From an uncultured Oscillospiraceae bacterium (GTDB taxonomy: Bacteria; Bacillota; Clostridia; Oscillospirales; Ruminococcaceae), in contig UREN01000075.1 in assembly GCA_900546885.1 (NCBI GenBank), positions 1-8,959 of the forward strand: DNA of 8,959 bases, written 5' to 3'. Below the pieces are notes generated by a model. It was not told the origin of the DNA, did not search any database, and saw only the letters and a program-made list of their open reading frames with translations. The number at the start of each line of letters is the position of its first letter. Position 1 is the stretch's first letter. Positions 1-6,188 of this stretch are shown piece after piece. The translations under genes were made by a program, and so were the position numbers.

Positions 1-26
1 GTGAATATAATTATACACAATGTCTC

Positions 27-56
27 TTGGTATTGATATGTTTTCTGTAATATAAT
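27..56 (+). promoter_or_regulatory. Candidate sigma-A promoter of the CdaR-type regulator
   Basis: A -35-like TTGGTA (27-32) is followed after 18 nt by a consensus -10 TATAAT (51-56). It lies in a strongly AT-rich stretch (1-97) that contrasts with the GC-rich genes around it. The predicted start point near 63 gives a leader of about 40 nt. The -35 is imperfect, so the exact box is uncertain, but the -10 is clear. Confidence 0.5.
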
Positions 57-70
57 TTTTGGGTAAAATA

Positions 71-86
71 ATGTTATAAAAAACAT
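71..86. promoter_or_regulatory. Small inverted repeat in the CdaR leader, possible operator
   Basis: ATGTT (71-75) and AACAT (82-86) form an inverted repeat with a 6-nt AT spacer just downstream of the predicted start point and just before the ribosome site. CdaR/PucR-type regulators are often autoregulated, so it could be an operator. In such AT-rich DNA a 5-bp arm can arise by chance. Confidence 0.25.
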
Positions 87-103
87 ATAAAGGTGGAATG
101 GCC

Positions 104-1225
104 ATGCTGATCAACCATGAAAACTCGCAAAAAATTGCCGAGCGCATTGGCGGCATTCTGCACCGCAATGTCAATATCATGGATGAAGAAGGGCGCATCG
201 TCGCAAGCACAGACCCAACGCGCATTGGCGCGCTGCACGAGGCCGCCTGCAAGCTGATTGAACAGAATATTCCGGAAATGGACGTGTATTCCATTGACCA
301 GATGACGGGCAGCCGCGAGGGCATCAACCTGCCCCTGCAAATTGACGGAAAAACCATTGGCGTAATTGGCGTGACGGGCAACCCGGACGAGCTGCGCGAC
401 ATTGGCCTTGTCATTACCGAAATGGCCGAAATTCTATTTTCCGAAACCCTGCAGACGCTGCGCCAGCAAAGCATTTCGCGCCAGAGGCGCCATTTTTTAG
501 AGCAGCTTCTTTTCAGCACGCCCACAGCGCCCAGCGAATCGTTCGAGCGGCGCGGCAGAGCCCTTGGGGTGCCTTTGCATCACATCCGCTCTGTTGGGGT
601 GCTTTCTATAGACGCAGAGCTGCAGGACGCCGACACGGCCGCCTTTTACGACACGCTGCTTTCCATTCTTCGAAGCCATTTGGGCGATTCCATCCTGCTC
701 AACCATCTGTATCTCGGCAAAAAGCTGATTTTGTTTCTGGGGGCCGACATTCAGCCCTACCTGCTGGGGCAGCTGAACAAGGCCCTGCGGGCGGCGCAGG
801 CGGCCGGGTATGTTTCCTGCTGCGGCATTGCGGGCGGCTGCGAAAGCTATACCCAGCTGCACCGCATTTACACCCAGGCAGACAAAGCGCTGGAGGTGGC
901 CCTTTCCAGCAACAACCGGCAGGTGTGCGTGTATGACGGCCTGGTGCTGGAGCTTCTTTTGGCCCCGCTTTCTCAAGAGAGCCGCACCGCCTTTCTGGAC
1001 CGCATTTGGGGCAACGCCAAAAAGGATATGGAAGAAATGCTGGATTTTCTTGAAATCTATTTCGCATGCAACGGCTCGGTGCAGGCCATTTCCCAAAAGC
1101 TGTTCATCCACAAAAACACCGTGCAATATAAAATAAAGAAGATTGCCGAGGCCACCGGCTATGACCCGCGCAAGCTTTCCGATGCCGTTTTGCTGTACCT
1201 TTGCGTCCGGCTGCGAAAGGCCTGA
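104..1225 (+). CDS. cdaR: CdaR/PucR-type sugar-diacid-responsive transcriptional regulator
   Basis: A 373-residue DNA-binding regulator. Residues about 3-112 match the diacid-recognition domain, including the DEEGRIVASTDPTRIG motif (27-42) followed by a conserved His at 45 and, later, the REGINLPLQIDGKTIGVIG strand region (71-89). A degenerate middle domain (about 130-275) links to a C-terminal PucR-type helix-turn-helix (about 322-370) with NGSVQAISQKLFIHKNTVQYK at its core. E. coli CdaR senses glucarate, galactarate or glycerate and activates their catabolism; Firmicute homologues often sit beside glycerate kinase or gluconate-type permease genes. None is visible here, so the ligand is unknown. 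I chose ATG 104 over ATG 98 because the ribosome site AAAGGTGG (89-96) is 7 nt from 104 but only 1 nt from 98. The family assignment is firm; the gene symbol is by similarity. Confidence 0.88.
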   Translation: MLINHENSQKIAERIGGILHRNVNIMDEEGRIVASTDPTRIGALHEAACKLIEQNIPEMDVYSIDQMTGSREGINLPLQIDGKTIGVIGVTGNPDELRDIGLVITEMAEILFSETLQTLRQQSISRQRRHFLEQLLFSTPTAPSESFERRGRALGVPLHHIRSVGVLSIDAELQDADTAAFYDTLLSILRSHLGDSILLNHLYLGKKLILFLGADIQPYLLGQLNKALRAAQAAGYVSCCGIAGGCESYTQLHRIYTQADKALEVALSSNNRQVCVYDGLVLELLLAPLSQESRTAFLDRIWGNAKKDMEEMLDFLEIYFACNGSVQAISQKLFIHKNTVQYKIKKIAEATGYDPRKLSDAVLLYLCVRLRKA

Positions 1226-1247
1226 CGCCCGCGCCCGTTCGTTTCAA

Positions 1248-1300
1248 AAGCAGGCACCCCCGTGCCGGGCATTAACAGCCCGGCACGGGGGTGCCTGCTT
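1248..1300. terminator. Bidirectional terminator hairpin with a perfect 23-bp stem
   Basis: The arms 1248-1270 and 1278-1300 are exact reverse complements over 23 bp, with the 7-nt loop attaaca. The plus strand continues GTTTTC and the minus strand reaches CTTTTG at the stem base, so both directions have a short U tract. It sits 22 nt after the regulator stop and 55 nt after the stop of the convergent DUF6056-like gene, where a shared terminator is expected. The stem is longer than most intrinsic terminators. Confidence 0.85.
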
Positions 1301-1355
1301 GTTTTCAACCTTTCTTTTCGCCTTGCGGGCACACCGGCGGCCGCCAGGCACCCGG

Positions 1356-2699
1356 TTACACTTCCCACAGTGCATGCAGCTGCACAAGGCAGAACCATGC
1401 CAGCACGCACCACAGCCAGATGCGCCGTTTTTGCGGCAGCTGCCGGTGCACCACCATGCACGCCGCCATGACAAAAAAGTAATACAGCGTGCCTGTGCGC
1501 AGGCCCGAGACGCCCACGCTGGGCGTAAAGCCCATGGCGGCCCAGCTCATACCGCCCAGGGCCAGCAGGGCCCAGCAAAGGCGCATGGCGCGGGAGGTGC
1601 CCTCGGCGGCATAGACGTTCCACAGCACAATGGCATACAGCCCATAGCTGAGCAAAAACGGCACATAGGCCGCCGGGGCGTTGCAGTTTGCCAGTGAAAT
1701 GTAGCCGGCCGCCGTGTAAGAGGCCGTTAGCTGTTTCACCCACGGCACAAGCCCGCTCAGCTCGTACTGATACAGGCTGAGGGGCACCATCAGCACGCAC
1801 GGCACCAGGCTGACGGCGCGCAGCAGCCATTCCCGGCGCTTGGCCCACACCAGCGCGGCCGTAAGCACCGCCAGCAGGAAAAACAGCATTTCGCGCCCCA
1901 GCACGCTTGCATGCACCACGCCGGAAATGCCAATCTCGGCCTTTTGCAGCACCGAAAGCATGGGGTAGTTCATATAAAACGAGGTGATGTCATTTTCTGT
2001 GCGCATGGCGTTGCCCGGGCAGGTGAAAATAAACACCAGCGAAGCCGCGCAAATTGCAAGCTGCACCCACAGCCCGGCCGGCACCCGCACGCCGCGCGCG
2101 TGCAAAAACAGCATGCCGCCCGCCACCAAAAACGGCAGCACCAGCGCAGGCTGTTCCATATTGGCCGCAAACAGCAGCGAAATGCACGCCAGCACCCAGC
2201 CCCAGGCTGGCGTGCGCTTGCCGCGCACAAGCCGCCACAGCGGGCACAGCGCCGCAAGCCCAAAGCAGATGGGCCACAGGTAGGCAATGGTGGTTACCAC
2301 CCAGCCGGCCGTTTTCAGGTTCACCCACTGGTGCAAAAACACCAGCGCGCACAAAAGCCAGCTTTCCGTGCGCTTTTTTTCGCTTTGCAGGGCATAGGCC
2401 ATCAGCCAGGCGCAGGCGGTGATGACGGCCGGGTTTACCACGCGCCACACCAGCACCGGCGCGGCAGAAAAAATGCAAAACAGGCTTTCTGTCAGCATGC
2501 GGGCGCTCCACGTCCAGTAGTGCCCGCCCACATAGGCGAACATAGAGGCAAAGTTCCAGTTGCCGCCCAGCGCCGCCGCATAGCCCACCTCGTCCCCGGG
2601 GACATACAAAAACTGCAAATGGCAGGCCAGCATGACGCAGAACAGGGCCGCGTAAGCCGCCCTGGGGCTTTTTACAAATTCAGAAATGCGCAGCTTCAC
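1356..2699 (-). CDS. DUF6056-like polytopic membrane protein
   Basis: A 447-residue integral membrane protein with about ten or more hydrophobic segments. It shows features I associate with the DUF6056 / GT-C-like group: an early acidic motif VPGDEVGYAA (33-42), YWTWSARMLTESLF (61-74), Asn 90 in VVNP, IAYLWP (138-143), NMEQ (180-183) and CPGNAMR (227-233). Proteins of this type occur in surface-polysaccharide loci and are suspected lipid-linked glycosyltransferases, but the reaction is not established. I start at GTG 2699, not at the upstream ATG 2768. The GTG overlaps the TGA of the preceding gene as GTGA, has a GGGGGT ribosome-site-like run about 5 nt upstream, and removes 23 non-conserved residues lying inside the neighbouring gene. 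The 4-nt overlap indicates translational coupling. Family moderately sure; function unknown. Confidence 0.75.
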   Translation of the reverse strand: MKLRISEFVKSPRAAYAALFCVMLACHLQFLYVPGDEVGYAAALGGNWNFASMFAYVGGHYWTWSARMLTESLFCIFSAAPVLVWRVVNPAVITACAWLMAYALQSEKKRTESWLLCALVFLHQWVNLKTAGWVVTTIAYLWPICFGLAALCPLWRLVRGKRTPAWGWVLACISLLFAANMEQPALVLPFLVAGGMLFLHARGVRVPAGLWVQLAICAASLVFIFTCPGNAMRTENDITSFYMNYPMLSVLQKAEIGISGVVHASVLGREMLFFLLAVLTAALVWAKRREWLLRAVSLVPCVLMVPLSLYQYELSGLVPWVKQLTASYTAAGYISLANCNAPAAYVPFLLSYGLYAIVLWNVYAAEGTSRAMRLCWALLALGGMSWAAMGFTPSVGVSGLRTGTLYYFFVMAACMVVHRQLPQKRRIWLWCVLAWFCLVQLHALWEV

Positions 2700-3193
2700 G
2701 CGGCACCCCCAATCCCCTGCCCGGTGGCAAGCAGAATGCGGTGATTGTTGGCGCCATAGGCAAAGCACACCTCATATTCCTGGGGCGCGGCGGGCAGGGC
2801 GTCCAGCGCCACAAAGGCGTAAAAGCGCCCATAGGCCATGTTCAGCCCATCCACATAAGCGTCGCCCTCACCCGCCGTCATCGTCGTGGCCAGGCGAAGA
2901 TATTCGCCCGTCTGCCGGTGCCGCAGCAGCACAAAATTATCCATCATTTCAAAGTGTTCGCCCGCAATATAGGCAAGGCCCGTAAACGTGGCATAGCCGT
3001 CGTACAGCTCGCTTTCCAGGGAAAGCGAAAGCCCGGGCGGGGCGGGCTCGGCCCATTCCGAGGCGTCAAAGGCGCGCGGGCGCCGGATGTCCCAGCGCAG
3101 CACAAGGGCAAACAGCACCACGGCCGCGCACATGGCGCACAGCACGCACATGGCGCGCAGCACGCCGGGCTTTTTGTTTTGTTTCTGCTGCAA
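2696..3193 (-). CDS. Small membrane-anchored extracytoplasmic protein, function unknown
   Basis: A 165-residue protein with a short Lys-rich N terminus, one hydrophobic segment (about 11-33) and a C-terminal domain of about 125 residues. That domain has alternating polar/hydrophobic stretches suggesting a beta-sandwich facing outside the membrane: YATFTGLAYIAGEHFEMMDN, FVLLRHRQTGEYLRLATT, and near the end YEVCFAYGANNHRILLATG. Similar single-pass proteins sit next to multi-pass envelope or glycan genes in Clostridia, but I do not recognise a named family. I start at TTG 3193 because AGGAGG lies about 7 nt upstream; an upstream ATG at 3259 would add 22 Arg/Gly-rich residues and has no good ribosome site. 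The stop overlaps the start of the DUF6056-like gene, so the two products are probably made together and may interact. It begins 81 nt after lepA ends and is probably co-transcribed. Confidence 0.75.
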   Translation of the reverse strand: MQQKQNKKPGVLRAMCVLCAMCAAVVLFALVLRWDIRRPRAFDASEWAEPAPPGLSLSLESELYDGYATFTGLAYIAGEHFEMMDNFVLLRHRQTGEYLRLATTMTAGEGDAYVDGLNMAYGRFYAFVALDALPAAPQEYEVCFAYGANNHRILLATGQGIGGAA

Positions 3194-3274
3194 CCCGCCC
3201 CCTCCTTTCTGCCAGACGCGGCGCGAGGGCCTTTCCGGCCCCCGCATCTCTTTCCACATGCGCCGCCGGCGCCG

Positions 3275-5077
3275 TCACTCGTCCAGCTTCAGCACGGCGG
3301 TGAACGCCTCGCTTGGCACGCTGACGGTGCCAAGCTGGCGCATTTTCTTTTTGCCTTCCTTTTGTTTTTCAAGCAGCTTCTTCTTGCGGGTGATATCACC
3401 GCCATAGCATTTTGCCAGCACGTCTTTGCGCATGGCCTTCACCGTCTCGCGCGCAATAATCTTGCCGCCAATGGCCGCCTGAATGGGAATTTCAAACATC
3501 TGGCGCGGAATATTCTCTTTCAGCTTTTCCGCAAGGCGGCGGCCCTTTGCATAGACCGTATCTGCGTGCACAATCATGGAAAGCGCGTCCACCATATCCC
3601 CATTCAGAAGGATATCCAGCTTCACCAGCTTCGATTCCACAAAGCCCTTCATCTCATAGTCATAGCTGGCATAGCCGCGGCTGCGGCTTTTGATTGCGTC
3701 AAAAAAGTCGTATACAATCTCGCCCAAAGGCAGCTCGTAGTGCAGGTCCACCCGGGTGGCGTCCAGATATTTCATGTCGCGCATGACGCCGCGGCGGTTC
3801 TGGCACAGCTCCATCAGGCTGCCCACATATTCTGTGGGGGTGTAGATGTGCGCGTCTACAAACGGCTCTTCGCACTTGGCAATTTTGGCCGGGTCCGGGT
3901 AATTGGTGGGGTTGTCGATGGTGAGCTGCGTGCCATCCGTCAGGGTAATGCGGTATTCCACGCTGGGCGCGGTGGTGATGAGGTCTAAGTCGAACTCGCG
4001 CTCCAGCCGCTCAATGATAATTTCCAAGTGCAGCAGGCCCAAAAAGCCGCAGCGGAACCCAAAGCCCAGCGCCACGCTGGTTTCGGGCTCAAACGAAAGC
4101 GAGGCGTCGTTCAGCTGCAGCTTTTCCAGCGCCTCTTTCAAATCGGGGTATTTGGCGCCGTCCGCCGGGTAGATGCCGCAGAACACCATGGGCGTGGCCT
4201 TGCGGTAACCCGGCAGTGCCTCGGGCGTGGGGTTTTCCTTTAAAGTGACGGTGTCGCCCACACGGGTGTCGGCCAGCGTTTTGATGCTGGCGGTGAAGTA
4301 CCCCACTTCGCCGGCTTTCAATTCGCCGCAGGGGGCCAGAGCTGTGGCGCCCATGTGGCCCACCTCCACCAGCTGGAACTCTGCCCCGGTGGCCATCAGC
4401 TTCACGGTGTCGCCCACCTTCATGGCGCCATCGAACACGCGCAGGTACACCACCACGCCCTTGTACGGGTCGTACACGGCGTCAAAAATCAGCGCCTTCA
4501 ACGGGGCGTGCTCGTCCCCTCTGGGCGCGGGAATGTCAGAGACGACGCGCTCCAGCACGTCCTCAATGCCAATGCCCATTTTGGCAGACACGCGCGGCGC
4601 GTCCATGCAGGGCAGGCCAATCACATCCTCCACCTCTTTTGCCACGCGCTCGGGCTCGGCAGAGGGAAGGTCTATTTTATTCAGAATGGGCACCAGCTCC
4701 AAATCATGCTCCAGCGCAAGGTAGGTGTTGGCCAGCGTCTGCGCCTCCACGCCCTGGCTGGCGTCCACCACCAGCACTGCGCCCTCGCATGCGGCCAGGC
4801 TGCGGCTCACCTCATAGCCAAAGTCTACATGGCCGGGGGTGTCGATAAGGTTGAACTCGTATTCCTCGCCGTTTTGGGCCGTATAGTGCATCGTCACGGC
4901 GCGCGCCTTAATGGTGATGCCGCGCTCGCGCTCCAGCTCCATATCATCCAAAATCTGCGCTTCCATGGTGCGCTCGTCCACAGCCTGCGTCTTTTCCAAA
5001 ATGCGGTCTGCCAGGGTGGATTTTCCGTGGTCGATATGGGCAATGATACAAAAATTGCGGATATGTTTTGCGTCCAA
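3275..5077 (-). CDS. lepA: Elongation factor 4 (LepA), ribosome-associated translation GTPase
   Basis: A 600-residue GTPase, the normal LepA length. It binds the ribosome and has been linked to back-translocation and to 30S subunit assembly or initiation. G1 is AHIDHGKST (13-21), the switch region [10 protein letters not shown] lies at about 49-58, G3 is DTPGH (79-83), and G4 is NKID (133-136). The EF-G-like domains II, III and V follow. The LepA-specific C terminus is intact, with [40 protein letters not shown] and a closing [15 protein letters not shown] start at TTG 5077 because AAGGAG is 8 nt upstream and the protein then begins at the conserved KHIRNF block; the 83 codons upstream are low-complexity Arg/Gly/Pro sequence in non-coding DNA. 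In Bacillus lepA precedes hemW; here two envelope proteins follow instead. Confidence 0.98.
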   Translation of the reverse strand: MDAKHIRNFCIIAHIDHGKSTLADRILEKTQAVDERTMEAQILDDMELERERGITIKARAVTMHYTAQNGEEYEFNLIDTPGHVDFGYEVSRSLAACEGAVLVVDASQGVEAQTLANTYLALEHDLELVPILNKIDLPSAEPERVAKEVEDVIGLPCMDAPRVSAKMGIGIEDVLERVVSDIPAPRGDEHAPLKALIFDAVYDPYKGVVVYLRVFDGAMKVGDTVKLMATGAEFQLVEVGHMGATALAPCGELKAGEVGYFTASIKTLADTRVGDTVTLKENPTPEALPGYRKATPMVFCGIYPADGAKYPDLKEALEKLQLNDASLSFEPETSVALGFGFRCGFLGLLHLEIIIERLEREFDLDLITTAPSVEYRITLTDGTQLTIDNPTNYPDPAKIAKCEEPFVDAHIYTPTEYVGSLMELCQNRRGVMRDMKYLDATRVDLHYELPLGEIVYDFFDAIKSRSRGYASYDYEMKGFVESKLVKLDILLNGDMVDALSMIVHADTVYAKGRRLAEKLKENIPRQMFEIPIQAAIGGKIIARETVKAMRKDVLAKCYGGDITRKKKLLEKQKEGKKKMRQLGTVSVPSEAFTAVLKLDE

Positions 5078-5158
5078 CTGGGGTTCTCCTTCCGATAACA
5101 GCTGCAAAGGGGGCTGCGCGCCCCGGCGCGCTTTGGGCCCGGCCCTTTCGTACAGTTC

Positions 5159-5188
5159 ATCATACCATAAACCTGCCCTGCGCTTCAA
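5159..5188 (-). promoter_or_regulatory. Candidate promoter of the lepA operon
   Basis: On the minus strand, TTGAAG (5188-5183) is followed after 18 nt by TATGAT (5164-5159), with a TG one base upstream of the -10 (TGGTATGAT), an extended -10 feature. The start point would be near 5152, giving a leader of about 75 nt to the lepA TTG start. It is the only AT-richer patch on that side of the gap. Confidence 0.5.
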
Positions 5189-5360
5189 TGGGAAGGCGCA
5201 GAAAAACGCTGCGCCTGCGCCTTCCGTCCCTTTTGCGGGGCAAGGCAGGCGCCCTTTTGGGCGCGCCCGGCCCGGAAGCCGGCAGCGCCTTCCGCCTCGC
5301 CCCGGGGCAGGCCGCGGCAGGGCCACCCTGTTTTTTCAAAGCAGAAAAACGGCTTTGCCC
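5189..5360. other. GC-rich non-coding gap with several hairpins
   Basis: This is part of the 372-nt divergent gap between lepA and the ArsR-type regulator, and I see no gene in it. It holds an 11-bp perfect inverted repeat (GGAAGGCGCAG 5191-5201 with CTGCGCCTTCC 5215-5225, plus an inner alternative CTGCGCC at 5209-5215). It also holds a 6-bp stem with a tttt loop (GCGCCC 5249-5254, GGGCGC 5259-5264). GCGCCTTCCG recurs near 5285. The role is unknown; it may insulate the two divergent units. Confidence 0.4.
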
Positions 5361-5390
5361 TTGACATAACAACATTTGTTATGTTATACT
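5361..5390 (+). promoter_or_regulatory. Promoter of the ArsR-type regulator
   Basis: Consensus -35 TTGACA (5361-5366), an 18-nt spacer and near-consensus -10 TATACT (5385-5390). This is the strongest promoter match in the window. The spacer is almost wholly occupied by a palindrome (5364-5384), so occupancy of that site should block RNA polymerase. The predicted start point is near 5397. Confidence 0.85.
5364..5384. promoter_or_regulatory. Operator 1: 21-bp palindrome in the promoter spacer
   Basis: The 9-bp arms ACATAACAA (5364-5372) and TTGTTATGT (5376-5384) are perfect reverse complements around a 3-nt centre. The site overlaps the end of the -35 box and stops just before the -10. A dimeric winged-helix protein would fit such a site, and the gene directly downstream encodes one. 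A further TGTTAT half-site at 5382-5387 overlaps the -10. Confidence 0.75.
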
Positions 5391-5400
5391 CTTCTCACAA

Positions 5401-5419
5401 CATAACACAAAATGTTACG
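5401..5419. promoter_or_regulatory. Operator 2: second copy of the palindrome
   Basis: CATAACA (5401-5407), five bases, then TGTTACG (5413-5419). This is the same architecture as operator 1 (CATAACA-N5-TGTTATG), with one mismatch in the right arm. It lies 36 bp downstream of operator 1, just after the predicted start point, so the two may bind cooperatively. Confidence 0.65.
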
Positions 5420-5449
5420 AAGAAAAAGACAATGTCCGGGAGGCCCTTT

Positions 5450-6031
5450 ATGAAAGAAAAAACCATTTATATCCAAACGGAAAAAGAGCTTCGCACTTAC
5501 ATGCACCCGCTGCGCCAGCAAATTTTGTTCGAGCTGAGCCTGCGGCCGCAGGGCATGACGGCCAAGCAGCTGGCTGACGCTTTGGGCATTGCCCCCTCTT
5601 CGGCCGGGCACCATTTGGGCAAGCTGGAACAGATGGGCCTTGTAGAACTGACGCGCACAGAAATGATTCACGGCTTTTGCGCAAAATTTTACAAGGCCGC
5701 CGATGTGACGGTGAACATCAACGCCTACCGCTCTGCGCCGCTTATGCAAGAGGCATTGCTGAACAACAACACAGCGCAGCAGCTTCAGCGTGTATTCGAT
5801 GTAGCCGCACAGATGCAGCCTGGCGAGGAAAAGGCCAACCCGCTGCTTGCCAGTTCGCGTTATTCCGCCGTCCACCTCACCCAGCGCGAAGCGCAGGAAT
5901 TTGCCGATATGCTCACCCGGTTTTTCCATGCGCACAGCACGCCCGAACAGGCCGGCGAGGGCGCACATCTGTATGAAATAAGCATGCTTTCCACCGACCT
6001 GACCGTGTGGCAGCAGTTAAAGAAAAAATAA
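5450..6031 (+). CDS. ArsR/HTH_20-type winged-helix transcriptional regulator
   Basis: A 193-residue regulator. Residues about 18-68 form the winged helix: HPLRQQILFELSLRP, then GMTAKQLADALGIAPSSAGH (35-54), the recognition helix HHLGKLEQMGLVEL (54-67) and the wing to about 82. The C-terminal half (about 85-193) is an effector or dimerisation domain that I do not recognise. Only one cysteine (C77) is present and there is no ELCVCDL-type metal site, so a metal-sensing ArsR role is unlikely; a small organic ligand is more plausible. I start at ATG 5450 because GGGAGG lies about 7 nt upstream; the in-frame ATG at 5381 overlaps the promoter. The tandem palindromes in its own promoter imply autorepression, and the exporter downstream is its probable second target. 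Confidence 0.85.
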   Translation: MKEKTIYIQTEKELRTYMHPLRQQILFELSLRPQGMTAKQLADALGIAPSSAGHHLGKLEQMGLVELTRTEMIHGFCAKFYKAADVTVNINAYRSAPLMQEALLNNNTAQQLQRVFDVAAQMQPGEEKANPLLASSRYSAVHLTQREAQEFADMLTRFFHAHSTPEQAGEGAHLYEISMLSTDLTVWQQLKKK

Positions 6032-6035
6032 GGCC

Positions 6036-6060
6036 GGCGCCGCGATAAAACTGCGGCACC
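6036..6060 (+). other. Hairpin 1 of the regulator-exporter gap
   Basis: GCCGC (6039-6043) pairs with GCGGC (6053-6057) across a 9-nt AT-rich loop, and two more G-C pairs continue past one mismatch (6036-6037 with 6059-6060). No U tract follows, so it is not a classic terminator. It may protect the 3' end of the regulator message. Confidence 0.4.
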
Positions 6061-6063
6061 GGG

Positions 6064-6082
6064 CGGGCCAAAAGCCCGTTTT
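6064..6082 (+). terminator. Weak intrinsic terminator or attenuator between regulator and exporter
   Basis: CGGGC (6064-6068), loop caaaa, GCCCG (6074-6078) and then TTTT (6079-6082). The 5-bp stem and 4-base U tract suggest only partial termination, which would let some transcripts read through into the exporter. No good separate exporter promoter is visible in the gap. Confidence 0.4.
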
Positions 6083-6151
6083 CACCTGAAAAGCAGGCTG
6101 TGCGCGAAAAGCGCCGGGCGCATGGCCTTTCTTTTTTGCGCCTGTTTTGCA

Positions 6152-6172
6152 GCCCGGGCTGTGCGCCCGGGC
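6152..6172 (+). promoter_or_regulatory. Hairpin abutting the exporter ribosome-binding site
   Basis: GCCCGGGC occurs twice (6152-6159 and 6165-6172), separated by tgtgc. The 8-mer is self-complementary, so the pair forms a strong 8-bp GC stem. It ends 1 nt before GAAAGGAG (6174-6181), the ribosome site of ATG 6189. Such a stem could limit or position ribosome loading. It is preceded by a U-rich stretch (about 6127-6150). Confidence 0.5.
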
Positions 6173-6188
6173 GGAAAGGAGCCCATTT

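Noticed and set aside
6..15. TATAATTATA palindrome at the left edge
   Set aside because: A 10-bp palindrome in very AT-rich DNA is easily expected by chance and has no neighbouring copy.
33..56. TTGATA (33-38) as the -35 box for the TATAAT at 51-56
   Set aside because: The 12-nt spacer is too short for sigma-A; TTGGTA at 27-32 gives 18 nt.
71..86. ATGTT-N6-AACAT as another site for the ArsR-type regulator
   Set aside because: The half-sites point the opposite way (TGTT...AACA instead of AACA...TGTT), so it is not the same operator.
497..1126. 209-codon open frame on the minus strand
   Set aside because: It is antisense to the CdaR-type gene, with no ribosome site and no recognisable domain.
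1911..2744. 277-codon open frame on the plus strand
   Set aside because: It is antisense to the DUF6056-like gene, rich in His/Arg/Pro/Gln from GC-rich shadow coding, without a ribosome site or domain.
2741..3988. 415-codon open frame on the plus strand
   Set aside because: It spans antisense to the small membrane protein and the conserved C-terminal part of lepA; its composition is typical of a shadow frame.
5078..5326. 83-residue N-terminal extension of LepA
   Set aside because: It is low-complexity Arg/Gly/Pro sequence crossing the candidate lepA promoter; LepA homologues begin near the KHIRNF block.
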